Shown: positions 26,733 through 36,354, numbered from the stretch's first letter. The stretch: 64,000 nt of DNA from CAXBOO01 sp963977425 (GCA_963977425.1 CAXBOO010000004.1:310001-374000); one strand, 5' to 3'. The notes: generated by a model from the sequence alone, not told the origin. Numbers and translations: made by a program.

Positions 26733-28259
26733 GTGAAATCCATACACTCGGCTCTTATTTCAGTCTACCACAAGGATGGTTTAGATAAACTTGTAGAAAA
26801 ATTAAATAAATATGGTGTAACCATATATTCTACCGGCGGAACACAAAAATTCATCGAAGAATTGGGTTTTCCCGTTGTACCGGTTGAAGAATTAACTCAC
26901 TACCCTTCTATTTTAGGTGGGCGTGTTAAAACCTTGCACCCGAAGATTTTTGGTGGAATTTTGGCTCGCAGAGACAATGAAAGCGATGTTGCCGCTCTAC
27001 AAGAGTTTGAAATTCCTGAAATAGATTTAGTCGTGGTTGATTTGTATCCTTTTGAAGATACAGTTGCATCTGGTGCTAGCGAAGCTGATATCATCGAGAA
27101 AATTGATATAGGTGGAATTTCATTGATTCGTGCGACAGCAAAAAACTTTACTGATACAGTAATTATTAGTGAAATGAGCCAGTACGAAGATTTCACCAAT
27201 TTGTTAGAAGCGAATAGTGGTGCTACTTCATTGGAAGACAGAAGCAAGTTGGCTAAAGAAGCCTTTGCTGTTAGTTCTCATTACGATAGTAAAATATACG
27301 AGTGGTTTTCAAGAGACAACAATTCGTTAAGCCCAATTCGATTGAGCGAAAACGATTCAACAGTGTTGCGATATGGAGAAAACCCTCATCAAAAAGGAGA
27401 GTTCATTGGCGATTTGAATAAAATCTTCAATAAACTAGCCGGTAAAGAATTGTCATTCAATAATTTGTTGGATGTAGATGCTGCCATCAACATGTTAGGA
27501 GACTTCAAAAATGAAGGGGCTACATGTTTGGTTATTAAGCATAACAATGCTTGTGGTTTAGCCACTAGAACCAGTGTGTTCGATGCTTGGGAAGCTGCTT
27601 TAGCGGCAGATCCAGTGTCAGCATTTGGTGGTGTGATAGCGTGCAACGAAGAAATAGATGAGAAAACAGCTGAAAGCATCAGTAAGTTGTTCTTTGAAGT
27701 TTTAATTGCCCCTTCATTCTCTCCAAAAGCATTGGCAATATTATCGGGTAAGAAAAACAGAATTCTATTGGAATTAAAGAGTTACCCAGATAAAGCATTG
27801 CAAATACGCTCTTGTTTAGGGGCTTATTTAGTACAAGATGCTGATACAGTAACAGAAAAAGCTGAAGATTTAAAGCAAATTACTACCAAAGCACCAAGCG
27901 AACAAGAGATTCAAGACTTGTTGTTTGCTGTAAAGTTGGTAAAGCATACTAAGAGTAACGCCATTATTTTGGTGAGCAATGGTCAGTTGTTAGCAGCTGG
28001 TACAGGTCAAACGAGTAGAGTTGATGCATTAAGACAAGCTATCCATAAAGCAAAAAGTTTTGGGTTTAGTTTGAAAGGAGCTGTAATGGCTTCAGATGCT
28101 TTTTTTCCATTCCCTGACTGTATTGAAATTGCTTCGGAAGAAGGCGTAACAGCTGTTGTGCAACCAGGCGGGTCTATTAAAGATCAATTGTCAATAGATG
28201 CTTGTAATGAGCGTGGTATGGCAATGGTGAGCACAGGAATAAGACATTTTAAACACTAA
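26733..28259 (+). CDS. purH: Bifunctional AICAR transformylase / IMP cyclohydrolase
   Basis: Last two steps of IMP synthesis. The N-terminal cyclohydrolase domain shows SALISVYHKDGL, IYSTGGTQKFIEELG and GGRVKTLHPKIFGGIL; the C-terminal transformylase domain has the catalytic Lys-His in VIKHNNACGLA and DAFFPFPDCIE. I place the start at GTG 26733 (VKSIHSALISV, 508 residues), because family members begin just before SALISV and a consensus -7 box ends at 26711, directly before the alternative ATG 26712. That ATG would give eight more residues. mreB follows 6 bases after the stop, so purH probably leads into the cell-shape operon. Confidence 0.96.
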   Translation: MKSIHSALISVYHKDGLDKLVEKLNKYGVTIYSTGGTQKFIEELGFPVVPVEELTHYPSILGGRVKTLHPKIFGGILARRDNESDVAALQEFEIPEIDLVVVDLYPFEDTVASGASEADIIEKIDIGGISLIRATAKNFTDTVIISEMSQYEDFTNLLEANSGATSLEDRSKLAKEAFAVSSHYDSKIYEWFSRDNNSLSPIRLSENDSTVLRYGENPHQKGEFIGDLNKIFNKLAGKELSFNNLLDVDAAINMLGDFKNEGATCLVIKHNNACGLATRTSVFDAWEAALAADPVSAFGGVIACNEEIDEKTAESISKLFFEVLIAPSFSPKALAILSGKKNRILLELKSYPDKALQIRSCLGAYLVQDADTVTEKAEDLKQITTKAPSEQEIQDLLFAVKLVKHTKSNAIILVSNGQLLAAGTGQTSRVDALRQAIHKAKSFGFSLKGAVMASDAFFPFPDCIEIASEEGVTAVVQPGGSIKDQLSIDACNERGMAMVSTGIRHFKH

Positions 28260-28265
28260 TTATAT

Positions 28266-29282
28266 ATGAGTTTTTTCATTCAGGAGATTGCGATTGACCT
28301 CGGTACGGCCAATACACTTATAATCTACAACGATAAAGTAGTTGTAGATGAACCTTCGATTGTTGCCCAAGATAGAAGAACCAATAAGGTTATTGCTATC
28401 GGTAAAAAGGCTCAATTGATGCATGGTAAGTCGCACGAAAACATCAAAACCATACGTCCTTTAAAAGATGGTGTGATTGCTGATTTTTATGCAGCAGAGC
28501 ATATGATACGTGGTATGATCAAAATGATCAACACCCGTAAAAAATGGTTTACGCCTTCATTGCGAATGGTAGTATGTATTCCTTCTGGAATTACTGAAGT
28601 TGAAAAACGTGCAGTAAAAGATTCAGCAGAACATGCTGGAGCAAAAGAAGTATATCTAATCCACGAACCTATGGCAGCAGCTATCGGTATTGGTATCGAT
28701 GTTGAAGAGCCTAATGGTAACATGATCATCGATATAGGGGGTGGTACTTCAGAAATTGCCGTTATCTCTTTAGGTGGTATTGTATGCGATCGTTCTATTC
28801 GTGTAGCAGGTGATGAGTTTACGAAAGACATTGAAGAGTACATGCGTCGTCAGCACAATATTTTAGTGGGTGAACGTACAGCAGAACAAATTAAGATTGA
28901 AGTAGGTTCGGCTCTTACCGAGTTGGAAAATCCACCAGCAGACTTTGATGTTCGCGGACGTGATTTGATGACAGGCGTTCCGAAACAAATTTCTGTAAGC
29001 TATTCTGAAATTGCTTTGGCATTGGATAAATCCATCTCTAAAATAGAAGAAGCAATTTTAGCGGCCTTGGAAGAAACTCCGCCAGAATTGAGTGCTGATA
29101 TTTACAAAACAGGAATTTACCTTGCTGGTGGTGGTGCTATGCTTCGCGGTTTGGATAAAAGAGTTTCTGCTCGTACAAGATTGAAAGTGCATATTGCTGA
29201 AGATCCATTGCGCGCAGTTGCCCGTGGTACTGGAATAGCATTGAAGAAAATTGGCATATACCCGTTCTTACTAAAGGAGTAG
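28266..29282 (+). CDS. mreB: Rod shape-determining protein MreB
   Basis: Bacterial actin that forms short filaments under the inner membrane and guides lateral wall synthesis. The 338-residue product has actin-type ATP-binding motifs: phosphate 1 (AIDLGTANTLI), phosphate 2 (IDIGGGTSEIAVISLGG) and adenosine (GIYLAGGGAMLRGLD). The N-terminus MSFFIQEIAI is the short amphipathic kind seen in MreB. First gene of mreB-mreC-mreD-mrdA, 15 bases before mreC. Confidence 0.98.
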   Translation: MSFFIQEIAIDLGTANTLIIYNDKVVVDEPSIVAQDRRTNKVIAIGKKAQLMHGKSHENIKTIRPLKDGVIADFYAAEHMIRGMIKMINTRKKWFTPSLRMVVCIPSGITEVEKRAVKDSAEHAGAKEVYLIHEPMAAAIGIGIDVEEPNGNMIIDIGGGTSEIAVISLGGIVCDRSIRVAGDEFTKDIEEYMRRQHNILVGERTAEQIKIEVGSALTELENPPADFDVRGRDLMTGVPKQISVSYSEIALALDKSISKIEEAILAALEETPPELSADIYKTGIYLAGGGAMLRGLDKRVSARTRLKVHIAEDPLRAVARGTGIALKKIGIYPFLLKE

Positions 29283-29297
29283 AATACACTTACATAC

Positions 29298-30116
29298 ATG
29301 AGAAACTTACTTCTCTTTCTTCGTCGTTTTTTACCAGAACTGGCTTTGCTTTTTGCTGCGTTTGTATCGCTCAATCTGCTCAATTCTAGTAGTGGGAAGC
29401 ACAATAATGCCTTAACTGGTGCATTGGGCTCTACCGCATCTTCTGTGTTTCAGGTAAAAAGTTCAGTAAGTAATTATTTTAGTCTATCTGAAAACAACGA
29501 ACGATTGCAGCTCGAAAATCAATCGCTTAGAAATAAGTTAACCGAACGTTTGAGCATGGTTCCATCGGCAGAAGTAAGAATAGATAGTACGCAATTGTTG
29601 CGCTATCAAGCTTGTGATATCATCAATTCTACTGTACATAAAGACAATAACTATTTTACCATCAATCAAGGAGCTAAACATGGAGTAAATCCTGGTTTGG
29701 CGGTTGTTAGCGATAAAGGTATTGTTGGTGTTGTTACACATAGTGGAAACAATTATTCGATTGTACTACCAGTGTTGAATCAACGATTTACAACCAGCGC
29801 AGAGCATAAAAAGACTGGGAGTTTTGGTTTTATCAATTGGCGAGGTATCGATCCTAAAATTGTGAATTTAAGCGATGTTGCTAACCACATTACAATGAAT
29901 GTTGGCGATACAATAATTTCAAGAGGAAGTAGTATTTACCCTAGAGGAATAAATATTGGTAAAGTCTCAGAAGTAAATACTTTACCTGGCGAACCTTATT
30001 TGAATATTGAGGTAGAACTGTTTGAAGACTTCGGTAGTTTGCGTCATGTATTCTGGGTCGATAAATTATTGATAGCCGAACAAGATTCATTAGAACAAAT
30101 TCAAGAAGCATTATGA
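29298..30116 (+). CDS. mreC: Rod shape-determining protein MreC
   Basis: A 272-residue bitopic protein: one N-terminal membrane helix (about residues 12-28, LPELALLFAAFVSLNLL), a coiled coil (NNERLQLENQSLRNKLTER) and a two-barrel periplasmic domain containing ITNQGAKHGVNPGLAV-type sequence (here FTINQGAKHGVNPG) and ISRGSSIYPRGINIGKVSEV. It links MreB to the wall synthesis enzymes in the periplasm. Its stop overlaps the mreD start (ATGA). Confidence 0.94.
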   Translation: MRNLLLFLRRFLPELALLFAAFVSLNLLNSSSGKHNNALTGALGSTASSVFQVKSSVSNYFSLSENNERLQLENQSLRNKLTERLSMVPSAEVRIDSTQLLRYQACDIINSTVHKDNNYFTINQGAKHGVNPGLAVVSDKGIVGVVTHSGNNYSIVLPVLNQRFTTSAEHKKTGSFGFINWRGIDPKIVNLSDVANHITMNVGDTIISRGSSIYPRGINIGKVSEVNTLPGEPYLNIEVELFEDFGSLRHVFWVDKLLIAEQDSLEQIQEAL

Positions 30117-30631
30117 ATAGTATCTTGATATTTTGTTTGAGAGCTTTAGGTTTGCTGTTAATCCAGCAACTTTTATTGAATCATATGCCTATTGGAAATG
30201 GCTTGTGTTTTGCCTTTATTTTGCCATTGGCATTGTACACATTACCATTCGATACCGAACGTACACAGTTGATATTGTGTGGCTTTGTATTGGGCTTAAT
30301 AACCGATGCTTTCGAAAGCAGTTACGGATTGTATACTTTATCCTTCTCAATTTTGGCATATGCCATTGGCTTATTGCGCAACCGTTTTTATGGAAGAGAA
30401 GAGTCAGAAAGCAAACAAAATGGAATCTTGGACAATGGAGTGGTAAAGAATTTGCCCTTTTTATTTACATGTAATTTCATAGTGTTATTAGCGTTTTATT
30501 TGATTGAAAACTTTAGCGCGTCTGGAATAGGCTATGCTGTATTACGAGCTTTACTGTCAAGTATATTATCTACCTTGTTTATGGCTTCGTTTCAGTTCTT
30601 ATTTCCTTCGAAGCGAATGAACAACCGATAA
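30113..30631 (+). CDS. mreD: Rod shape-determining membrane protein MreD
   Basis: A 172-residue protein with five to six hydrophobic segments and no catalytic motif. It is assigned as MreD by size, topology, the GLITDAFESSYGLYTL stretch (MreD proteins keep a similar Gly-Asp motif here) and by position between mreC and the transpeptidase gene. The start overlaps mreC by four bases. The sequence itself is poorly conserved, as is usual for MreD. Confidence 0.86.
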   Translation: MNSILIFCLRALGLLLIQQLLLNHMPIGNGLCFAFILPLALYTLPFDTERTQLILCGFVLGLITDAFESSYGLYTLSFSILAYAIGLLRNRFYGREESESKQNGILDNGVVKNLPFLFTCNFIVLLAFYLIENFSASGIGYAVLRALLSSILSTLFMASFQFLFPSKRMNNR

Positions 30632-30632
30632 A

Positions 30633-32417
30633 TTGGAGTCTAGAAGAAACACCCTCATCGTTTTTGTTATCAGCATAGCGTTCATATTCGTGCTGAGATT
30701 GTTCTATATCCAGGTGGTAGATTCACAATGGAAAGAAGAAGCTGCGAGTATGTCTGAACGTAAAATTGTTCAGTATCCATCGCGAGGATTGATTCTAGAT
30801 CGACATCAAAAAATATTGGTTGCTAATACGCCTGTGTACGACTTGATGGTTGTCCCAGAGCAATTAGAGATTACCGATACACTTAAGTTATGCCGCCTTT
30901 TGGGTATAACAAAAGAGAATTTAGATGAGTCTCTCAAATCAGCCTTTAGTTATTCTAGGAAAAAAGCATCCGCTTTGGTAAAACAAATACCGGGGCAAGA
31001 CTTTGCGCCTATTGCTGAAGCTCTCTTTGCCTATAAAGGTTTGTATGGTCAGCCTCGTACATTAAGAAGTTATCCTAAAAACGTAGCAGCGCACGCATTG
31101 GGTTATATCAGTGAAGTAAGCCCCAATCAAATTAAGAAAAGCAATTATTATACACAAGGCGATTACATCGGTTCTAGTGGGTTGGAATACAAGTACGAAG
31201 ACTATTTGCGTGGAGTAAAAGGCGCTAAATATGTAGTTGTAGATGTGCACAATAATCAGAAAGGGGTGTATAGCGATGGCTCATTGGATAAAAACTCTGA
31301 AGCAGGAGAAGTATTGCAAAGTACTATTGATGCAGATGTACAGGCCTACGCTGAAGCTTTGATGAAAGGTAAGAAAGGTAGCGTCGTTGCTATTGAACCA
31401 AAAACAGGCGAAATACTCTGCATAGTTACCAATCCTAGTTACGACCCTAATTTATTGATAGGACGAATTAGAGGGGCCAACTACCGCAAATTGTTACAAG
31501 ACACTTTGAAACCACTTTTCAATCGATCGATAATGAGTCGTTACCCACCTGGGAGTACCTTCAAGTTGTTCAATGCATTGGTCGGTTTGCAGGAAGGGGT
31601 AGTAGATAGTACAACCAAGTACACATGCCGACAAGGGTATTTTTATGCTGGTCGTAAAATGGGTTGTCATGCTCATACATCAACTGTAGGTCTGCAGTAT
31701 TCAATTCAAACATCGTGCAATGCATTTTATGCCAATGTTTTCAAATCTATTTTAGATCATTACCCTACATCAGAAGAGGGGTATAAGAAGTGGGTGACTT
31801 ACGCCAAAGAGTTTGGGTTTGGATCGAAATTAGGAATAGACTTGCCTAACGAAACGAGTGGTTTTGTACCTTCAGAAGAGTATTACAATAAAATATACGG
31901 CAAAGGATCTTGGAATGGTCATACAGTAATTTCATTAGCCATTGGCCAAGGTGAAATGGGCGTATCTCCATTGCAAATGGCTAATTATACTGCTGCTATT
32001 GCCAATCGTGGTTATTACATTCAACCCCATTTAGTGCGCGCGGTTAATGATTCTGTCTTGAATTATGAGCGCCATGACATTAGCATTGATAAGAAGCATT
32101 TTGAGACGGTAGTTACAGGAATGAGACGAGTTGTTACAAACGGAACAGGAAGAGGGGTAGACTTCGACGCAGAAAAATTCCCGATGTGTGGAAAAACCGG
32201 TACGGCTCAAAATCCACACGGAAAAGACCATTCTATTTTTATAACGTTTGCACCTAAAGACGACCCTAAAATTGCTATTGCAGTGTATGTCGAAAATGTT
32301 GGTTTTGGATCAACTTGGGCAGCACCCATATCTAGCTTAGTTGCTGAAAAATACTTGACCGATAGTATTTCACGCCCAAGAATAGAAGAGAAGATGTTGA
32401 ACGGGAAATTGTATTAA
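30633..32417 (+). CDS. mrdA: Penicillin-binding protein 2 (elongation transpeptidase)
   Basis: The class B PBP of the elongasome; it cross-links new peptidoglycan in the side wall. 594 residues: N-terminal membrane anchor (LIVFVISIAFIFVLRLFYIQ), pedestal domain with SRGLILDRHQ, then the transpeptidase domain with Ser308-x-x-Lys311 (PPGSTFK), SCN at 361-363 and KTG in CGKTGTAQNPHGKDH. It starts with TTG at 30633, one base after the mreD stop; no ATG is close enough. Its usual partner rodA does not follow, and the next gene is a HAD hydrolase. Confidence 0.96.
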   Translation: MESRRNTLIVFVISIAFIFVLRLFYIQVVDSQWKEEAASMSERKIVQYPSRGLILDRHQKILVANTPVYDLMVVPEQLEITDTLKLCRLLGITKENLDESLKSAFSYSRKKASALVKQIPGQDFAPIAEALFAYKGLYGQPRTLRSYPKNVAAHALGYISEVSPNQIKKSNYYTQGDYIGSSGLEYKYEDYLRGVKGAKYVVVDVHNNQKGVYSDGSLDKNSEAGEVLQSTIDADVQAYAEALMKGKKGSVVAIEPKTGEILCIVTNPSYDPNLLIGRIRGANYRKLLQDTLKPLFNRSIMSRYPPGSTFKLFNALVGLQEGVVDSTTKYTCRQGYFYAGRKMGCHAHTSTVGLQYSIQTSCNAFYANVFKSILDHYPTSEEGYKKWVTYAKEFGFGSKLGIDLPNETSGFVPSEEYYNKIYGKGSWNGHTVISLAIGQGEMGVSPLQMANYTAAIANRGYYIQPHLVRAVNDSVLNYERHDISIDKKHFETVVTGMRRVVTNGTGRGVDFDAEKFPMCGKTGTAQNPHGKDHSIFITFAPKDDPKIAIAVYVENVGFGSTWAAPISSLVAEKYLTDSISRPRIEEKMLNGKLY

Positions 32418-32433
32418 CCATACTAAGAAAGCA

Positions 32434-32874
32434 ATGGAATCTGGAATTAAAATAGCAGTAGATTTTGATGGGACCATCGTAGAGCATAAATACCCAAGTA
32501 TTGGAAAAGAAATGCTGTTTGCGTTTGCTACACTTAAAGCTTTGCAAGCAAAAGGACACAGACTTATTTTGTGGACCTATAGAATAGGCGATGAGTTGGA
32601 TGCTGCAGTGAAGTATTGCAAAGAAAATGGCATTGAATTTTATGCTGTCAATAAAAATTACCCTGAAGAAATAGTAGGCAGCGACATTCCAAGAAAATTG
32701 GATGTAGATATTTTTATTGACGACAGAAACGTTGGTGGTTTTCCGGGTTGGTCTGAGGTTTGGCGCAAACTCCATCCAGAAGATGGTTCGTTCAATCATG
32801 TATTTGATAATGCAGAAGCACACAACAACTACCCGAAAAAGTCTTTCTTTGCAAAAATTTTTAGTAAAGGATGA
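32434..32874 (+). CDS. Small HAD-superfamily hydrolase
   Basis: A 146-residue cytosolic protein with the HAD nucleophile motif I VDFDGTIVEH (Asp nucleophile plus acid/base Asp), motif II Thr in LILWTYR, and motif IV DIFIDDRN. There is almost no cap domain, as in the small Bacteroidota phosphatases of the BT0820 type. The substrate is unknown, probably a small phosphate ester. It is preceded by mrdA with a 16-base gap and overlaps map by four bases (ATGA). Confidence 0.85.
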   Translation: MESGIKIAVDFDGTIVEHKYPSIGKEMLFAFATLKALQAKGHRLILWTYRIGDELDAAVKYCKENGIEFYAVNKNYPEEIVGSDIPRKLDVDIFIDDRNVGGFPGWSEVWRKLHPEDGSFNHVFDNAEAHNNYPKKSFFAKIFSKG

Positions 32875-33659
32875 TCATTTTAAAAAGCCCCGAAGAAATA
32901 GAATTAATGCGTGAAGCGGCATTGGTAGTGTCGAAAACTTTGGGCATGCTGGCAGGAATGATTAAGCCGGGTATTACTCCCTTAGAGCTTGATGCCGCTG
33001 CAGAAAAATTCATCCTAGAACAAGACGCTAAACCTGGTTTTAAAGGTAAATACGATTACCCTTATACCATCATGACTAGCGTGAACGAACAGGTGGTGCA
33101 CGGTATGCCAAACAATAAACCTTTGGAAGAAGGTGATATTGTAAGTGTTGATTGTGGATCTATCAAACACGGCTTTTATGGCGATCATGCATACACATTT
33201 GCTGTAGGGAAAATTAGCGAAGACAAACAAAAATTAATAGACGTTACGATAGAATGTCTTTACAAAGGCATCGATAAAATGCGCTCTGGCAAACGTACGG
33301 GCGATGTTGGTTATGCTGTTCAAAAACATGCTGAAGACAATGGATACGGAGTTGTTCGTGAGTTGGTAGGTCATGGCTTAGGGCGCGATCTTCACGAAAA
33401 GCCAGAATTGCCAAACTTTGGTCGTAAAAATAGAGGTGATATCTTAAAAAGTGGAATGACCATTGCGATTGAACCGATGATCAATATGGGTACAAAAGAT
33501 GTTGTACAACTAGACGATGGTTGGACAATAGTAACCAGAGATGGTAAGCCATCAGCTCACTTCGAGCATGATGTAGCCATAGTAAATGGTAAACCAGAAT
33601 TGTTATCCTCTTTCCATTACGTAGAAGACGTTTTAGGAATTCCTCACAGTCACGAATAA
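32871..33659 (+). CDS. map: Methionine aminopeptidase, type I
   Basis: Removes the initiator Met from nascent proteins. The 262-residue product has the pita-bread fold metal ligands in order: Asp in VSVDCGSIKHGF, Asp in YGDHAYTF, His in VGHGLGRDLHE, Glu in AIEPMIN and Glu in HFEHDVAI. The substrate-contacting His is in QVVHGMPN. It lacks the N-terminal zinc-finger extension, so it is the short type Ia form. Overlaps the HAD gene start-to-stop and is followed 12 bases later by a methyltransferase gene. Confidence 0.97.
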   Translation: MIILKSPEEIELMREAALVVSKTLGMLAGMIKPGITPLELDAAAEKFILEQDAKPGFKGKYDYPYTIMTSVNEQVVHGMPNNKPLEEGDIVSVDCGSIKHGFYGDHAYTFAVGKISEDKQKLIDVTIECLYKGIDKMRSGKRTGDVGYAVQKHAEDNGYGVVRELVGHGLGRDLHEKPELPNFGRKNRGDILKSGMTIAIEPMINMGTKDVVQLDDGWTIVTRDGKPSAHFEHDVAIVNGKPELLSSFHYVEDVLGIPHSHE

Positions 33660-33671
33660 AGAAGTATTAAA

Positions 33672-34436
33672 ATGGGATTATTACACACCATACTAACCAA
33701 AGTACCTAGACCAATTTTAATTAGGTTGAGTTATATAGCTCGTCCAGTTTATTCGTTGTACCTCAAGGGCAATAAATTTGTAGATCCTATCGATGGTAGA
33801 GGTTACAGAAAAATGTTACCCTATGGAGCACATGCAACTCGTGAAAATGCCTTGGCGCCAGGTGCCATGAGCTTAGAGCGTCACCGTATGATGTGGTTGT
33901 ATCTACAAAACGAAAGCAACTTTTTTACGGATAATCTTAAGGTGTTGCATATTGCACCAGAGCAATGTTTTTACGGGAAATTCAAGAAGCAAAAAAATCT
34001 AGATTATACTACGGGTGATTTGTTCAGTCCTTTGGCTGACGTTAAAATGGATTTGCACGACATACCGTTTGATGACAATACTTTTGATGTTATTTTCTGC
34101 AACCATGTACTGGAACATGTTGACGACTATGCGCAATGCATGAGTGAGTTGTATCGAGTGATGAAGCCCGGTGGTTGGGGAATTTTCCAAGTGCCTATCG
34201 ATTACCAAAGAGAGGAAACTTACGAAGATAAAAGCATCACAAGTGAGGAAGATAGGCTGAAACATTATTGGCAAAAAGACCATGTTCGTTTGTTCGGATT
34301 AGATTATCCTAAGCATCTTGAAAAAGCAGGTTTCCGTGTTGATTTTATGGATTACAGTGAAAAAATATCTCCTGAAGATCACACCAAATATTGCTTGATG
34401 GCGCATGATTTTCTGCCAGTAGTATTCAAAGATTAA
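33672..34436 (+). CDS. SAM-dependent methyltransferase (type 11 fold)
   Basis: A 254-residue class I methyltransferase. Motif I is unusual: LHIAPEQCFYGKF replaces the common GxGxG loop, followed by motif II LDYTTGDLFSP, post-I acidic DLHDIPFDDNTFDVIFCNHV and LEHVDDYAQCMSELYRVMKP, which is typical of the type 11 family. The substrate is unknown. The N-terminal roughly 90 residues are basic and hydrophobic in patches, without a clear membrane helix. It is the last gene of the run that began with purH or mreB; lepA starts 127 bases on, behind its own -7 box. Confidence 0.82.
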   Translation: MGLLHTILTKVPRPILIRLSYIARPVYSLYLKGNKFVDPIDGRGYRKMLPYGAHATRENALAPGAMSLERHRMMWLYLQNESNFFTDNLKVLHIAPEQCFYGKFKKQKNLDYTTGDLFSPLADVKMDLHDIPFDDNTFDVIFCNHVLEHVDDYAQCMSELYRVMKPGGWGIFQVPIDYQREETYEDKSITSEEDRLKHYWQKDHVRLFGLDYPKHLEKAGFRVDFMDYSEKISPEDHTKYCLMAHDFLPVVFKD

Positions 34437-34533
34437 TTCTCATTATCAGCCATTTAATTTTTTAGATGTAGATGCGCCATTTCTAGGCGATGAGTTTCAT
34501 GTAGCTTTTATCGTTAATTCGGTAAAAACGCAG

Positions 34534-34541
34534 TATTTTTG
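34534..34541 (+). promoter_or_regulatory. Putative -7 box of lepA
   Basis: TATTTTTG matches TAnnTTTG and lies 22 bases before the lepA ATG, in the 127-base gap after the methyltransferase gene. No convincing -33 box. Confidence 0.5.
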
Positions 34542-34563
34542 CTTTCTGTAGCAGTCATACTTC

Positions 34564-36354
34564 ATGAAAAACATTCGAAATTTTTGCATCATTGCCCATA
34601 TCGACCACGGAAAAAGTACTCTAGCCGATAGATTGCTTCAGGAAACCAAAACGGTATCTGATCGTGATTTGCAAACTCAAACCTTGGACAATATGGACTT
34701 GGAGCGAGAGCGTGGTATTACCATTAAGTCGCATGCAATTCAAATGAATTATACGGCACCAGATGGTGAAGAGTTTGTTTTGAATTTAATTGACACTCCA
34801 GGTCACGTCGATTTTTCTTACGAAGTATCTCGTTCAATAGCTGCTTGTGAAGGAGCATTGTTAATTGTAGATGCAACTCAGGGTATTGAAGCTCAAACAA
34901 TTTCTAACTTGTATCTTGCTTTAGAGCACGATTTAGAAATTATTCCAATTTTGAATAAAATGGATTTGCCAAGTGCCGATCCGGAAGAAGTAAGCGATCA
35001 GATTGTAGATCTAATTGGTTGCGAATTCGAAGATATTATACAAGCCAGTGGTAAAACTGGATTAGGTGTTCAAGACATATTGGACGCTGTTGTGAATAGA
35101 GTTCCTGCACCAAAAGGGGAGCCAGATGGTCCTTTTCAAGCGCTTATTTTCGATTCAGTTTTCAACCCATTTAGAGGGATCATTGCTTATTTCCGAGTAA
35201 TGAATGGTTCAATAAAAAAAGGTGAAAAAGTAAAATTTGTCAATACAGGTAAAAGTTACAATGCCGATGAGATAGGGGTTTTAAAGATGGATCTTCTAGA
35301 GAAAAAAGAAGTGAAAACTGGTGATGTAGGTTACATCATATCAGGTATAAAAGTAGCCAAAGAAGTAAAAGTTGGAGATACCATAACAACATTTGAAAAC
35401 CCTTGCAAAGAAGCTATTCAAGGTTTTGAAGATGTTAAACCGATGGTGTTTGCTGGTATCTATCCTGTAGATACAGAAGAATATGAAGAACTTAGATTTT
35501 GTTTAGAAAAATTGCAATTGAACGATGCTTCATTGGTTTTTGAACCAGAGTCTTCAGCGGCATTAGGATTTGGTTTCCGATGTGGATTCTTAGGAATGTT
35601 GCACATGGAAATTATTCAGGAACGTTTGGAGCGTGAGCACAACATGACTGTGATTACAACGGTACCAAACGTTGGATATAAAGCTACGTTGAAAGATGGG
35701 TCTATCATTGATGTCAATAACCCTTCAGAACTTCCTGATGCTACCAAAATGGAATTCATTGAAGAACCATATATACGTGCTCAGGTTATATCTAAATCAG
35801 AATATGTAGGAAGCATTATGACGCTTTGTATTGAAAAGCGTGGTGAATTAACCAATCAGGTTTATTTAACTTCCGATAGAGTCGAACTTACTTTTGAGAT
35901 GCCTTTGGCGGAGATTGTATTTGATTTTTACGATAAACTAAAATCCATTTCTAGAGGGTATGCTTCGTTTGATTATCATCCAATTGGTTTGCGTGCTTCT
36001 CAATTAGTGAAATTGGATATGATGCTAAATGGCGATCAAGTAGATGCCCTTTCTGCACTTATTCATAAAGATAATGCCTTTGGTTTGGGTAAAAAGATTT
36101 GCTTGAAGCTAAAAGAACTTATACCTCGTCAACAATTCGAAATTGCCGTACAGGCTGCTATTGGAGCGAAGATTGTAGCTCGAGAAACAGTGAAGGCATT
36201 GCGTAAAGATGTTACTGCTAAATGTTACGGTGGAGATATTAGCCGTAAACGTAAGTTGCTTGAAAAACAAAAAGCAGGTAAAAAACGAATGCGTCAAGTA
36301 GGTAATGTTGAAGTACCTCAAGAAGCATTTCTAACCGTGCTGAAATTAGATTAA
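34564..36354 (+). CDS. lepA: Elongation factor 4 (back-translocase LepA)
   Basis: Ribosome-bound GTPase that acts on stalled or mis-translocated complexes and in ribosome assembly. 596 residues, the normal length. GTPase motifs: G1 AHIDHGKST, G2 region ERGITIKS, G3 DTPGH, G4 NKMD. Domains II, III and V are like those of EF-G (RCGFLGMLHMEIIQERLERE), followed by the LepA-specific C-terminal domain ending KKRMRQVGNVEVPQEAFL. Transcribed alone or with the barrel gene after it. Confidence 0.98.
   Translation: MKNIRNFCIIAHIDHGKSTLADRLLQETKTVSDRDLQTQTLDNMDLERERGITIKSHAIQMNYTAPDGEEFVLNLIDTPGHVDFSYEVSRSIAACEGALLIVDATQGIEAQTISNLYLALEHDLEIIPILNKMDLPSADPEEVSDQIVDLIGCEFEDIIQASGKTGLGVQDILDAVVNRVPAPKGEPDGPFQALIFDSVFNPFRGIIAYFRVMNGSIKKGEKVKFVNTGKSYNADEIGVLKMDLLEKKEVKTGDVGYIISGIKVAKEVKVGDTITTFENPCKEAIQGFEDVKPMVFAGIYPVDTEEYEELRFCLEKLQLNDASLVFEPESSAALGFGFRCGFLGMLHMEIIQERLEREHNMTVITTVPNVGYKATLKDGSIIDVNNPSELPDATKMEFIEEPYIRAQVISKSEYVGSIMTLCIEKRGELTNQVYLTSDRVELTFEMPLAEIVFDFYDKLKSISRGYASFDYHPIGLRASQLVKLDMMLNGDQVDALSALIHKDNAFGLGKKICLKLKELIPRQQFEIAVQAAIGAKIVARETVKALRKDVTAKCYGGDISRKRKLLEKQKAGKKRMRQVGNVEVPQEAFLTVLKLD

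Noticed and set aside
32332..32823. Long minus-strand frame (163 codons) opposite the HAD hydrolase gene
   Set aside because: The plus strand carries clear HAD motifs and operon overlaps; the minus frame has no motif, promoter or start context.
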